Source of the DNA: an uncultured Prevotellaceae bacterium
Lineage (GTDB): Bacteria > Bacteroidota > Bacteroidia > Bacteroidales > Bacteroidaceae
NCBI GenBank assembly: GCA_902771155.1
Contig: CACXVS010000002.1
Location: forward strand, 20,690-84,689
Reading direction: 5' to 3'
Length of the DNA stretch: 64,000 nt
In this document: one piece after another, positions 37,941 to 46,243 of the stretch
How the letters are laid out: each line of letters begins with the position of its first letter
How positions within the stretch are numbered: position 1 is the first letter of the stretch
Made by a program: the position numbers and the translations under genes
Notes under the pieces: generated by a model
What the model saw: only the letters and a program-made list of their open reading frames with translations
Database searches by the model: none
What the model was told of the DNA's origin: nothing

Positions 37941-39380
37941 ATGAAGACAAAACAATTATTCAGTCTCGCAGCGCTGGCCTTGATGATGGCCGCCTGTTCG
38001 AGCGACGATATTGCAACAGGTCAGTCGGGCGCTAAAGTTCGTACTGTTCCCTTCAAAGCCGTGATCAGTGCCGACGCTGGCACGCGCGGACTGTCGGAGG
38101 CTACCGACGGTAACATCATCACCGTGGACTGGGAAAAGGATGAGCAAGTAGCTCTGGTCCACGGCCTGAATATCGACATCCTGAAGGTGGAAAGCGTCGA
38201 CGGTGGTGATGCCACGATCAGCGGCGACATCACCGACCCCACCAACGGCGAATCGGTATTCGTGGTCTATGCAGGCCAGAACAGTAAGGCCATGACCGAC
38301 TTAAAGGGCGCCCTTGCTGACTATGCCAAGGACCAGGAATTGACCACCTACTCAGAGGCCAACATCAATTTGATCCTCAAGAATCAGTTTGAAGCGAACG
38401 TGTCAGGCGGCTCTCTCGACGGTACGGTGGCCAGCATCTCCCAGCTCGTCGATCATCGTCTGGGTAGCGGAAAGCTCGCCATCAGCGACAATGGTGCCAG
38501 CTTCAAGGACAACGTGAAACTGGCGACGACATATGCCATCTGGAAGCTCTCGCTGAGCGACGGCACGAATGCCCTCAAGGCCAACGAACTGACGATTAAT
38601 AGCGGTGAAACTAAGATGGCCTACTTCAAGTCAGAATCAGGGGCCAGCGATTTCTACGTGCCCTTCGCTTCTGCATCCGAAGCCAGCTTCAACTTTGAGG
38701 CCCTTGTAGGCGAGGATACCTATACCTTCTCAAAGACCGGCGTCACCCTCAAAGCAGGCACCTATTACCGCTCGACGGTGACCATGGAGAAGGACGAACC
38801 CGAACCCGAGACAATCGCTGTGACGGGCGTATCGCTCAACAAGACGACGCTGGAGCTCGAGACTGGCGGCACAGCCACGCTGACGGCTACCGTCGCCCCA
38901 ACGGACGCTACGGACAAGACTGTCACCTGGAGTTCTGACAAGGAGAGTGTAGCCACCGTTTCTTCGGCTGGTTTGGTAACCGCCGTCGCAGCCGGCACTG
39001 CCACGATCACCGTCACCACTAAGGACGGCTCGAAGACCGCCACCTGCGCGGTCACGGTGAAGGATCCTGTAATTGCTGTGACGGAGGTGAAACTCAGCAA
39101 GGACAAACTCGACCTCACGGTAGGCGATAATGCTACGCTGACGGCGACCGTATCGCCTGACAACGCTACATCCCCGACCGTCACCTGGTCATCAAGCGAC
39201 AAGAGTGTGGCTACGGTAGATACCAACGGCAAGGTGGCCGCTGTTGCCCCAGGCAAGGCCACGATTACCGCTACCGCCGACGGCAAGTCAGCCACTTGCG
39301 AAGTGAATGTTTCTGCCCCCACAAACGTAGTTGGTCCCTCGGGCGGCTACGTGAATGACGGCGATCCCACAAACAAATAA
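37941..39380 (+). CDS. Fimbrillin-like lipoprotein with two Big_2 domains
   Basis: The 479-residue protein has a lipobox ALMMAACSSDD. The N-terminal fimbrillin/Mfa-type domain shows VPFKAVISADAGTRG and WEKDEQVALVHG, then YYRSTVTM at its end near residue 280. Two Big_2 domains follow (VTGVSLNKTTLELETGGTAT and VTEVKLSKDKLDLTVGDNAT). The tail is GGYVNDGDPTNK. Fimbrillin-type domains form Bacteroidetes type V pili or their tip proteins. The next gene begins 10 bp downstream with a related N terminus. Confidence 0.78.
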   Translation: MKTKQLFSLAALALMMAACSSDDIATGQSGAKVRTVPFKAVISADAGTRGLSEATDGNIITVDWEKDEQVALVHGLNIDILKVESVDGGDATISGDITDPTNGESVFVVYAGQNSKAMTDLKGALADYAKDQELTTYSEANINLILKNQFEANVSGGSLDGTVASISQLVDHRLGSGKLAISDNGASFKDNVKLATTYAIWKLSLSDGTNALKANELTINSGETKMAYFKSESGASDFYVPFASASEASFNFEALVGEDTYTFSKTGVTLKAGTYYRSTVTMEKDEPEPETIAVTGVSLNKTTLELETGGTATLTATVAPTDATDKTVTWSSDKESVATVSSAGLVTAVAAGTATITVTTKDGSKTATCAVTVKDPVIAVTEVKLSKDKLDLTVGDNATLTATVSPDNATSPTVTWSSSDKSVATVDTNGKVAAVAPGKATITATADGKSATCEVNVSAPTNVVGPSGGYVNDGDPTNK

Positions 39381-39390
39381 TGCGAAGATT

Positions 39391-40278
39391 ATGAAGACAA
39401 AAGATATATTCGGAATCGCAGCGCTCGCCATCATGATGGCAGCCTGCTCAAGCGATGACACAACAGAGCCCCAGCCCTCACAGAACGGCAAGGCCATTCC
39501 TTTCCGCGCCACGATCAGCGCCCCAGCTGCTACGCGCGGTCTCACAGCTCCCACCACCGAGGGCGGCGACATCACCGCCAAGTGGGAAGTGGGCGAAAAG
39601 ATTGCCCTCGTGCACGGTGCAACCATCAACGTGCTGAAAGTGACCACTCAGCCTGATACCGACGGTAACGTCACCGTAGAAGGCACGGTGACCGACTTCC
39701 CCGAGAGCGCCACGGACGGCGAAACAGCCTATCTCGTGTATTACGGCAACGATGAACACATAGCCGATGATATGGGTGACCAAGTAGGTATGTTGACAAA
39801 TGCCTTGGATGCTGCAGGAGCAAAGACCTTCACCCCCGAGATCATCGCCGAGACGTTTAGCATCTGTAGTCAGGGCGGTACGTTGGAAGATATTTCCCTG
39901 GCCGGCGACTACCGTCTGGGCCAGAGCAAACTCGTGAAGAAGGGCGACTACGTGACGCTCAACGATACGCCCACGCTCGATTCCCAGTTTGCCGTGTGGC
40001 AACTTAAGCTCACCTCCGACGGTTCGACCGCCCTTCCAGTCAAGAACTTTGCTGTCAAGAACGCATCCAGCGAACTCATCACCGTCTCGTTGGGCGAATC
40101 GACCTCCTCAAGCCTTTATCTGTTGTTCCCTGTATCGACGAATGCAACCTTCACCTTCGAGGGCGAGGACGCTAACAGCGTTGTTTACGACTGCACCAAG
40201 ACGGGCATTACCCTCTCCAAGGGCAAGTTCTACCAAAGCACGCTGACGCTGAATGTGCTGTCAGCAGTAGTTCCCTGA
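39391..40278 (+). CDS. Fimbrillin-like lipoprotein
   Basis: The ATG at 39391 (MKTKDIFGIAALAIMMAACS) gives 295 residues and a clean lipobox. The longer frame from 39355 overlaps the previous gene and is rejected. The protein parallels the N-terminal domain of the upstream gene (IPFRATISAPAATRG, WEVGEKIALVHGAT, KFYQSTLTLNVLS at the end) but has no Big_2 domain. It is probably a pilin-like subunit assembled with its neighbours. Confidence 0.75.
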   Translation: MKTKDIFGIAALAIMMAACSSDDTTEPQPSQNGKAIPFRATISAPAATRGLTAPTTEGGDITAKWEVGEKIALVHGATINVLKVTTQPDTDGNVTVEGTVTDFPESATDGETAYLVYYGNDEHIADDMGDQVGMLTNALDAAGAKTFTPEIIAETFSICSQGGTLEDISLAGDYRLGQSKLVKKGDYVTLNDTPTLDSQFAVWQLKLTSDGSTALPVKNFAVKNASSELITVSLGESTSSSLYLLFPVSTNATFTFEGEDANSVVYDCTKTGITLSKGKFYQSTLTLNVLSAVVP

Positions 40279-40307
40279 TTCCCAATTCACTAAAAACGAA
40301 AACGCCT

Positions 40308-42233
40308 ATGAAAAAGTTAACGAAACTTTTCATGATGATGCTGGTGCTCGTAATGAGCGCCGGCCTCACGAGTTGTGAACTGTTGGGGATTGCCGACAAC
40401 CCGGTGTCGCCCCGACTGAAAGTCAAGGCCTCTTCGATGACCGTCAAGGTGGGCGATACGAAGAAATGTCCCGTCTCGGCCAGTACGAAAGCCAAGTTGC
40501 TCTATGCCTCGAGCGATGAGACCATCGCCACCGTCGATGCCAACGGCCTTGTGACGGGCGTGAAAGAGGGCGACGCCGTGATCACCGTTGTAGCCACCAA
40601 CCAGGAGGGCAGTGACCTCTTCCTCGAAGAGTCGGCCATCGTCACGGTGAAGGTGGTGAACGAGGCCGTGGCGCTGCTCGAGGATGCCAAGGAGGAGAAA
40701 GCCAGCGTGAGTATCACCTACACGTTGAACGGCACGGAAAAGACGGCCTTGTTCAAGCGCGTGGGCGACGACTACGTGCTCCAGTCATCTGTCGATGGCT
40801 CAGGCATCGTGCCTTATCTGACGCCCATTGCCAACGACGAACAGGAAGAGGCTTCGGGCGAAGGCGAGAGTGATGGCGAAGATATATTTGAGAATCTCGA
40901 CAGTGACGTTGAAGAAGACTGGAACTTCGACGACATCGAAGACGATCCTGACGCTGCCAACATCGACTGGGACGATGATGACGAGGGCGATGACGACGAG
41001 GGCGATGTTGATGATGGCGACATTGACGACGACGACTGGGCCGACGCTGAAGTAGGCGACGGCGATGATGATGCTGATGGCGACGATGATGGTGACGCTG
41101 GCGATGACGATGTTGATGAGGCAGGTGCCAGAGCCTGGACGCGCGCTGACGGGGAAGCCGATGACGACGAAGTAGGCAAAGACCTGCTTTTCGGTCTGAC
41201 CATCAAGGCCACCGACGTTGATATTCTGCAAACCCAGTTCAACACGGCTACCGGTACCTATACCGAGGTACAGGCCGACGACTCAGATGCTGATGGGAAT
41301 ACAGCAGCTTTCGTGGGATTAAAGGTTAATGGCAAACAGGTGGCTGTCAATCCCCAACCCAGCTTAACGCGCGCTTCTAGTAAGAGGGTAATGAAGATTA
41401 CTAAAATAACACTTAAGACAAAGAAAAAGGAACTCAAGAAAGGTAATTCTTTTACATTAAAAGCTAATGTGGAGCCTAAAAATGCTACGGATAAGAGTCT
41501 CAAGTGGATTTCTTCTAAGAAAAAGATTGCCAAGGTTTCTGCTAAAAAGTTAACTGCGACTATTAAGAAAGATGGTATTAGGAAGTGCAGTGTGAAAGCT
41601 ATAGCAAAAGGAAATGTCACCATCACATGCAAAGCAACGCAAGGTAATAAAAAGAAAACATGTAAGGTGGAAGTGTACGTACCTGTGGCAGGCGTGAAAA
41701 TCTCACCAAGGAGTAAAACCCTTACGGTAGGACAAACATGTACACTCAAAGCCTCCATATCTCCTTCTGATGCGTCAAACAAGAAAGTTACATTTACGTC
41801 GAGCAATCCAGGTGTGGCCACTGTCACAGCTTCAGGCAAGGTGACTGCTAAAAAGGCTGGAACAGCCGAGGTTACCGTTAAAACCAACGATGGGAAAAAG
41901 ACGAGAACATGTACCATCACCGTGACGGATAAGCCAAAGGTACAACTCAGCAAGACCTCGCTCAACCTCACGGTAGGCGATAGTGAGACGCTGACGGCCA
42001 CCGTATCGCCTGCTGGTTCAGATCAGACCGTCATTTGGACCTCGAGCGACACGAGTGTGGCCACAGTCAAAGATGGCTTGGTAACCGCCGTCAAGGCCGG
42101 CAAAGCCACCATCACTTGCACCGCTAAGGATGGCGAAACTTCTGCCACCTGCGCGGTCACGGTGACCGAGCCCGAGAATCCGGTCATCGACTCTACGGAT
42201 GATTTTGAAGATGGCGGAGATCCATTGAAGTAA
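40308..42233 (+). CDS. Lipoprotein with Big_2 domains and an acidic linker
   Basis: The 641-residue protein has a lipobox (MSAGLTSC followed by EL). Big_2-like domains lie at about residues 38-120 and three times from about 365 to 625 (ISPRSKTLTVGQTCTLKA, LSKTSLNLTVGDSETLTA). Between them, residues about 180-290 are dominated by Asp, Glu and Gly (WDDDDEGDDDEGDVDDGD), then a Lys-rich stretch (KKKELKKGNSF). The 41380-41690 DNA is clearly more AT-rich than the rest, so this domain may have a separate origin. The tail VIDSTDDFEDGGDPLK matches the 36430 protein. Confidence 0.75.
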   Translation: MKKLTKLFMMMLVLVMSAGLTSCELLGIADNPVSPRLKVKASSMTVKVGDTKKCPVSASTKAKLLYASSDETIATVDANGLVTGVKEGDAVITVVATNQEGSDLFLEESAIVTVKVVNEAVALLEDAKEEKASVSITYTLNGTEKTALFKRVGDDYVLQSSVDGSGIVPYLTPIANDEQEEASGEGESDGEDIFENLDSDVEEDWNFDDIEDDPDAANIDWDDDDEGDDDEGDVDDGDIDDDDWADAEVGDGDDDADGDDDGDAGDDDVDEAGARAWTRADGEADDDEVGKDLLFGLTIKATDVDILQTQFNTATGTYTEVQADDSDADGNTAAFVGLKVNGKQVAVNPQPSLTRASSKRVMKITKITLKTKKKELKKGNSFTLKANVEPKNATDKSLKWISSKKKIAKVSAKKLTATIKKDGIRKCSVKAIAKGNVTITCKATQGNKKKTCKVEVYVPVAGVKISPRSKTLTVGQTCTLKASISPSDASNKKVTFTSSNPGVATVTASGKVTAKKAGTAEVTVKTNDGKKTRTCTITVTDKPKVQLSKTSLNLTVGDSETLTATVSPAGSDQTVIWTSSDTSVATVKDGLVTAVKAGKATITCTAKDGETSATCAVTVTEPENPVIDSTDDFEDGGDPLK

Positions 42234-42258
42234 AAGGTAATTCAGGATACACAGCAAA

Positions 42259-42287
42259 AGGGAAGCCCGTTTGGAGCTTCCCTTTTT
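42259..42287 (+). terminator. Terminator of the 36430-42233 operon
   Basis: AGGGAAGC (42259-42266) and GCTTCCCT (42276-42283) form an 8-bp stem with a 9-nt loop followed by TTTTT. It lies 26 bp after the operon's last stop codon. The following 42290-42403 stretch has further small inverted repeats (CGATCAGT/ACTGATC) between the convergent genes. Confidence 0.8.
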
Positions 42288-42403
42288 CATTACTCGATCA
42301 GTTGCCTTCGGCGACTGATCTCATGCATTCCCGAGCTTTGCTCGCCTACCCGTAGCCTTTCGGCAGAGCTCAAGCAAGCTTGGCTCTGCTCTCGCTTACT
42401 CGA

Positions 42404-43015
42404 TCAGTTCTTACCCTCGTCGTCGCCGCCTTGGTCGTCACCACCGCCTGTGCTGCCACCGGTTGAGCCGCCAGTCGAGCCGCCCGTGTCGCCGCCGGTA
42501 GAGCCGCCGGGAGTGGTGGTGCCGGTGCTGTCGTCAGGAGTACCCTTGGCAGCGGCAATCTCGGCCTTGGTCTTGTCGGTCCAGCTAAACTTCACGTCCT
42601 TCTTCAGCTCCTCGCGGGTAAAGTCGCCCGTGCTCTGAGCCAGCAGTTTCACCACCTTCACGGCAGGTCCCGTCTTGGCGCCCTCGGCCAGGGTGCCCAT
42701 CGTGGCCTGGGCCACCTTGTCCTGCTCGGCGTCGTAGAGCGTCTCCAGCCCGTTGGCCTCCACCGTAGCCTTGAAGATGGCCAGGTTGCCCACCTTCACA
42801 GTGTTGCCGCTGAGCACCATCTCGCGCACGCACTTCACGAAGTCGGTGAGCACGCCCACAATCAGACCCTCCGAGAAGGCCGTGTTGTGATGAGCCATGT
42901 GCTCGGCCATCTCGTGGATGCCCATGGTCTCCTTGTAACTCACGCGGGCGTAGAGCTTACCCGCCTGCTCCGATTCCGAATTCTCGGTTACTTTCGAAAG
43001 ATACAGTTCAATCAT
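42404..43015 (-). CDS. HU family DNA-binding protein with Gly/Ser/Thr tail
   Basis: The 203-residue protein belongs to the Bacteroidetes HU-like family often found with smalltalk and amidase/peptidase genes (YARVSYKETMGIHEMAEHMA, FVKCVREMVLSGNTVKVGNL). After about residue 155 comes a low-complexity tail (GGSTGGDTGGSTGGSTGG) ending in acidic residues. HU-like proteins bend or coat DNA. It is the last gene of a reverse-strand block that also holds a primase, but it has its own promoter and an inverted repeat over the -7 box. Confidence 0.88.
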   Translation of the reverse strand: MIELYLSKVTENSESEQAGKLYARVSYKETMGIHEMAEHMAHHNTAFSEGLIVGVLTDFVKCVREMVLSGNTVKVGNLAIFKATVEANGLETLYDAEQDKVAQATMGTLAEGAKTGPAVKVVKLLAQSTGDFTREELKKDVKFSWTDKTKAEIAAAKGTPDDSTGTTTPGGSTGGDTGGSTGGSTGGSTGGGDDQGGDDEGKN

Positions 43016-43083
43016 CTTTTCTAAAATTTTTCGTGGTATTATATTACTAAGTGGACCATCTGCATCGGGTGGCCCTTCCCGCC

Positions 43084-43140
43084 TTGCAATGAATTTTCTA
43101 ATTCATTGCAAAGGTACAAAATAATTTCCATATATGCAAA
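43084..43140 (-). promoter_or_regulatory. Promoter and overlapping inverted repeat of the HU gene
   Basis: Read on the minus strand, TTTG (43137-43140), 20 bp, TACCTTTGC (43108-43116) form a canonical promoter. A perfect 12-bp inverted repeat TTGCAATGAATT (43084-43095) / AATTCATTGCAA (43100-43111) starts inside the -7 box and spans the predicted transcription start, a good position for an operator or a 5' RNA hairpin. Confidence 0.75.
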
Positions 43141-43189
43141 TATTTTCGGAAATATTTTTGGGTAATTTCAGAAATAATTTTGTGACGTA

Positions 43190-43229
43190 AAATAACCATT
43201 CCTTATTTATAAATAAGGAATGGTTATTT
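43190..43229 (-). terminator. 40-bp perfect palindrome after the primase gene
   Basis: The two 20-bp arms are perfectly complementary about 43209.5 (AAATAACCATTCCTTATTTA and its complement). It lies 15 bp beyond the primase stop codon on the minus strand and ends in TTATTTT, so it may act as a terminator. Confidence 0.65.
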
Positions 43230-43244
43230 CTGAATAATGTTTGT

Positions 43245-44159
43245 TTATCTGGTTGTCAGGTAATACTCACTGAAATCCTTGCAGCCCTGTGGCAGCTGAT
43301 GATGCTCCAGACCGGGCAGGACGCGCTGCAACTGCAGGAAGAGCCGTTCGCCAGGCTCGTCGCGGTCGGGGTACATGTGGAATTTTGTTGAGTGTTGAGT
43401 GCTGAGTGTTGAGAGAGTTTCCGCGTCCTTTTTAGAGAGGAGGGTGGCCGAGGGGATGGCGATGGCTTTGTGGCCAGCCGAGAGCATGGCCCAACAGTCG
43501 GAGCAGCCTTCGGTGATGTAGAGTGCCTCGCCCGGGCGGAGCAGATTCAGTACGGGCAGATTGTAGATACCGCATTGCGATCCTTGCGGAAAACGGAAGC
43601 GGGGCAGGGCGCCACGCACGAGGTTGCGGTTCTGCACGCCCACCAGCCGGCCGTCACGATCGTAGTAGGGTATCTGCAACCACGGCACGCCCTGCCGGTC
43701 GCGCCACGACGTGAGCCGGCACCAGCGCACCACGCGCTCATCCAACCTGCGCTCATCGAAGAGAAACTTGCGCGCCTCCTCGTTCAGCCACGGCCGCTCG
43801 AAATAGCGCTCATATCTTTCAGGATTGAAGCACGGCTCTCCACTCCCTTGGGGGGATGAAAAAGGGGTCTCGGTTCTTCCCCCCTTTTGGGGGGATAAGA
43901 GGGGGGCTTCGGCCAACCAGCGGCAGGCCTCGCGGAAGCCGAGATTGAGATGCCGCATTACCAAATCGATGGTGCCGCCGCTGGCCCCACACACAAAGCA
44001 CCGGAACGAGTTCCTGCGCACGCTGAACGACAGCGAGGCATGATGATCGTCGTGGAACGGGCAGAGGCACTTGTGACGGCTGATGCTGAGTCCGAGTCGC
44101 TGCGCGACGCCCTCAATGGGCAGTTCGCGCAGCTTCTGAAGATCAAACTTATCTACCAT
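43245..44159 (-). CDS. CHC2 zinc-finger and toprim DNA primase-like protein
   Basis: The 304-residue protein starts with a DnaG-type zinc domain (CLCPFHDDHHASLSFSV, FRCFVCGASGGTIDLV). A toprim-like half follows with EALYITEGCSDCWAML and DRDEPGE. It lacks the full DnaG polymerase length, as is common for primases of mobile elements. Two repeat-like insertions remain in frame: one near residues 100-120 (SPQKGGRTETPFSSPQGSG) and one near 245-258 (LSTLSTQHSTKF). The gene follows the DUF3987-like gene after 4 bp and is probably translated with it. Confidence 0.85.
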   Translation of the reverse strand: MVDKFDLQKLRELPIEGVAQRLGLSISRHKCLCPFHDDHHASLSFSVRRNSFRCFVCGASGGTIDLVMRHLNLGFREACRWLAEAPLLSPQKGGRTETPFSSPQGSGEPCFNPERYERYFERPWLNEEARKFLFDERRLDERVVRWCRLTSWRDRQGVPWLQIPYYDRDGRLVGVQNRNLVRGALPRFRFPQGSQCGIYNLPVLNLLRPGEALYITEGCSDCWAMLSAGHKAIAIPSATLLSKKDAETLSTLSTQHSTKFHMYPDRDEPGERLFLQLQRVLPGLEHHQLPQGCKDFSEYYLTTR

Positions 44160-44163
44160 ATGG

Positions 44164-45465
44164 TCAAATCTTCAAGTATTCCTCGGTCTTGGAGTAGAGC
44201 CCCGTCTGGGCGGAGTAGGTGATAAACTTGCGGTGCAGCCATTGGCGCAGTTGGCCTTTGGTGCCCTCTTTGTTCTTACCTATTTCCGCGCGGAGCGCCT
44301 CTAACTGTGCCTCGTTGAATGTGTCGGGCAGGCCGTCGAGCATGTTCTTCGGTCCGGTCTTGGAAGTATCGGAGGTACTGATGTCGCCATCCTTCAGCAT
44401 GTCGGCAAAGATCTGCATCTTGCTCCAGAGGTCGTGATAGACCAGCCACTCTACGAGCTCGCCCATCGACTTGGTCCACGTCTGGTTGTTGAGCACCCAG
44501 AGGATGCAGCCCGCCTTCCAGGCCGATACCAGACTGCGGTGTGACAGTTCGAACAGCAGATCGTCGTCGGTCAGGTCGGCCAGCTTTGCCATGTCCTGTG
44601 CCAGACGGTCGGTCAGCTTGTTCAGCGGTCGGATGATGAAGCGGCCTTTACAGATGTCGAGACGCACCAGATACTCATCGAGCTTGCGGTAGAACTCGTC
44701 GGGATACTTGCCCTGTCGGGGAATCACGCCCTCGCGGCTGCCACGGGGCTTGAAGCTGAAGACCATACGGCCGAAGGTGCCGTTGAAGAGTTCGTATTTG
44801 TAGAACTTACGCGTGCTGTAGGGGTTGCTCGATATCGTCATGCAGGCGCGCAGGATCGGGTTTCCGGTCACACCCTCGGCCGTAGCGCGCATGGCACCGG
44901 CACGGGCCCTGTCGTAGATGTTGCGCAGCATCTGGCTGACTTGCTTGTGCCCTCCACACAACTTGTCGGCCATCTCCACCTCGGGTATGTTGATGTACTG
45001 TGTGCGACCGCCATGCGTCTCGAGAGCAATGGCATTCAGGATAAACGCTGGGTTGGTCGTGTCGTTGGGTATAAACCAGATACCCTCTTCGGGGCGCTCG
45101 GGTTTATCCTTGTTGTTGGCCCTGGTCTGTCGTTGCTTCGACCATTCCAGCAGTCTGTTAGTCTCAGCCTTGTCGTGCTGACGGAAATCACGGCAAATGG
45201 CCTCTACCAGGCATGACAATTGGCCCTTGTTATCGCCACTTTTTGCCACCAGATTGGCCATCATGCCCGTCGGTTCCTTCCAACTGTTGTCGGGATACTG
45301 AAATTCCGTGCCGCTCATGTGTGCGCCAAGTACGGGGAAAAACATCGGAACCAAAGGTTCGTGCATCACTTTTGAGGCCTGCGAAAGCAGGAGTTTAATA
45401 CATTCTGTGCCTTTGCCGAGGTTCGGCATAGCGGGCGCAGTCGCTTTACTGATTTCGTATTTCAT
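44164..45465 (-). CDS. DUF3987-like putative helicase/replication protein
   Basis: The 433-residue protein is not firmly recognised. Segments such as YINIPEVEMADKLCGGHKQV, YDRARAGAMRATAEGVTG and LFNGTFGRMVFSFKPRG resemble the region around the second ATP-binding motif and sensor of DUF3987 proteins. These accompany toprim primases on Bacteroidetes mobile elements. No clear Walker A is visible, so the protein may be an N-terminally shortened or divergent form. Its start lies 43 bp from an origin-like repeat region, which suits a replication role. Confidence 0.5.
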   Translation of the reverse strand: MKYEISKATAPAMPNLGKGTECIKLLLSQASKVMHEPLVPMFFPVLGAHMSGTEFQYPDNSWKEPTGMMANLVAKSGDNKGQLSCLVEAICRDFRQHDKAETNRLLEWSKQRQTRANNKDKPERPEEGIWFIPNDTTNPAFILNAIALETHGGRTQYINIPEVEMADKLCGGHKQVSQMLRNIYDRARAGAMRATAEGVTGNPILRACMTISSNPYSTRKFYKYELFNGTFGRMVFSFKPRGSREGVIPRQGKYPDEFYRKLDEYLVRLDICKGRFIIRPLNKLTDRLAQDMAKLADLTDDDLLFELSHRSLVSAWKAGCILWVLNNQTWTKSMGELVEWLVYHDLWSKMQIFADMLKDGDISTSDTSKTGPKNMLDGLPDTFNEAQLEALRAEIGKNKEGTKGQLRQWLHRKFITYSAQTGLYSKTEEYLKI

Positions 45466-45507
45466 TGTATTTCAGCTTTTTAGATGAATTAATCAGGACC
45501 GAGCGTG

Positions 45508-45647
45508 ACAGTTACAGTTGTTACAGTTCGTTTTTGAGGGGTGTCAATTCCTTATATATTATATATATCTATCTATATATCAATTAGTTATATATTATTA
45601 TAAGGCATATTGTACCCTCGATTTCTAATTGTCACAACTGTAACTGT
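45508..45647. repeat. Inverted GTTACAGTT repeats around an AT-rich core (origin-like)
   Basis: ACAGTTACAGTTGT (45508-45521) and its exact complement (45634-45647) face each other. On each side additional TTACAG units extend the repeat (GTTACAGTT twice on the left, AACTGTAAC on the right). The core between (about 45547-45605) is almost pure A/T with TATATATT palindromes. It sits in the 199-bp gap just upstream of the DUF3987-like gene. The form suits a replication origin or a regulator site. Confidence 0.6.
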
Positions 45648-45664
45648 AACGTCTTCGCTTTTTA

Positions 45665-46051
45665 CTATTTTACTTTTTTACCTTTCTCTATCAGGCCTTC
45701 CATTGCCCAGAGCAGTTCGTTGGCCACGCCGCTGGCATACCTGGCTACGCTGAAATCCTTGTCCACCCTCATGGGCTTGAAGTTGGGGCGGTACGAGCCG
45801 TCGTCGCGGCGGGTGATGGTGATGAAGTCCCCGTCATAGACGCGCGGACTGCGCTTCCGGGCAGGCTGGGGTATGGTCTCGACGAAGGTGAAGTGCTCTT
45901 CGTAGCAGAATTCCTCGCAGACGTCATCGCGGCAGATCACGCCCTGGTAACTCTTACCGTTCTTGGCATAGCGGTCGCTGCGCAGCTGGGTTTTCAGATT
46001 CACGCAGAGGTGCGTGTTGTTGTTCCAAACATTCTCATTGTCCTTTTTCAT
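45665..46051 (-). CDS. Hypothetical protein of the replication-like block
   Basis: The 128-residue protein is not recognised. It has a central acidic/Cys segment (ICRDDVCEEFCYEEHF), a basic stretch (PARKRSPRVYDGDFITITRR) and a C-terminal helix. It might bind nucleic acid, but nothing specific can be shown. It is preceded by a promoter-like box at 46168-46176 and precedes the origin-like repeat. Confidence 0.6.
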   Translation of the reverse strand: MKKDNENVWNNNTHLCVNLKTQLRSDRYAKNGKSYQGVICRDDVCEEFCYEEHFTFVETIPQPARKRSPRVYDGDFITITRRDDGSYRPNFKPMRVDKDFSVARYASGVANELLWAMEGLIEKGKKVK

Positions 46052-46167
46052 TTTTATGATTCGTTCGGGAATGCCTCGGTCTCACACGAGGGCCCCTCCG
46101 CACAACTTGGGAAGTGAGACTGGCCTACGGTCCATCGCATGACCATTTTCCCCTGTTGGTTGGTACG

Positions 46168-46176
46168 GCAAAGGTA
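46168..46176 (-). promoter_or_regulatory. -7 box upstream of the 128-residue gene
   Basis: On the minus strand the sequence reads TACCTTTGC. No clear -33 TTTG is visible because a terminator hairpin occupies that position. Confidence 0.5.
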
Positions 46177-46179
46177 CGA

Positions 46180-46214
46180 ATAAAAAAAACGCTCCAGATG
46201 GTCTGGAACGTTTT
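46180..46214 (-). terminator. Terminator of the coiled-coil gene
   Basis: AACGCTCCAGA (46188-46198) and TCTGGAACGTT (46202-46212) form a stem with a 3-nt loop. Read on the minus strand it is followed by a run of eight T. Confidence 0.8.
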
Positions 46215-46243
46215 GGGAAGGATTTGGGAAGGATTTGGGAAAC

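Noticed and set aside
45540..45620. The AT-rich core as a CRISPR or tandem array
   Set aside because: The TATATATT stretches are simple low-complexity DNA without regular unit length.
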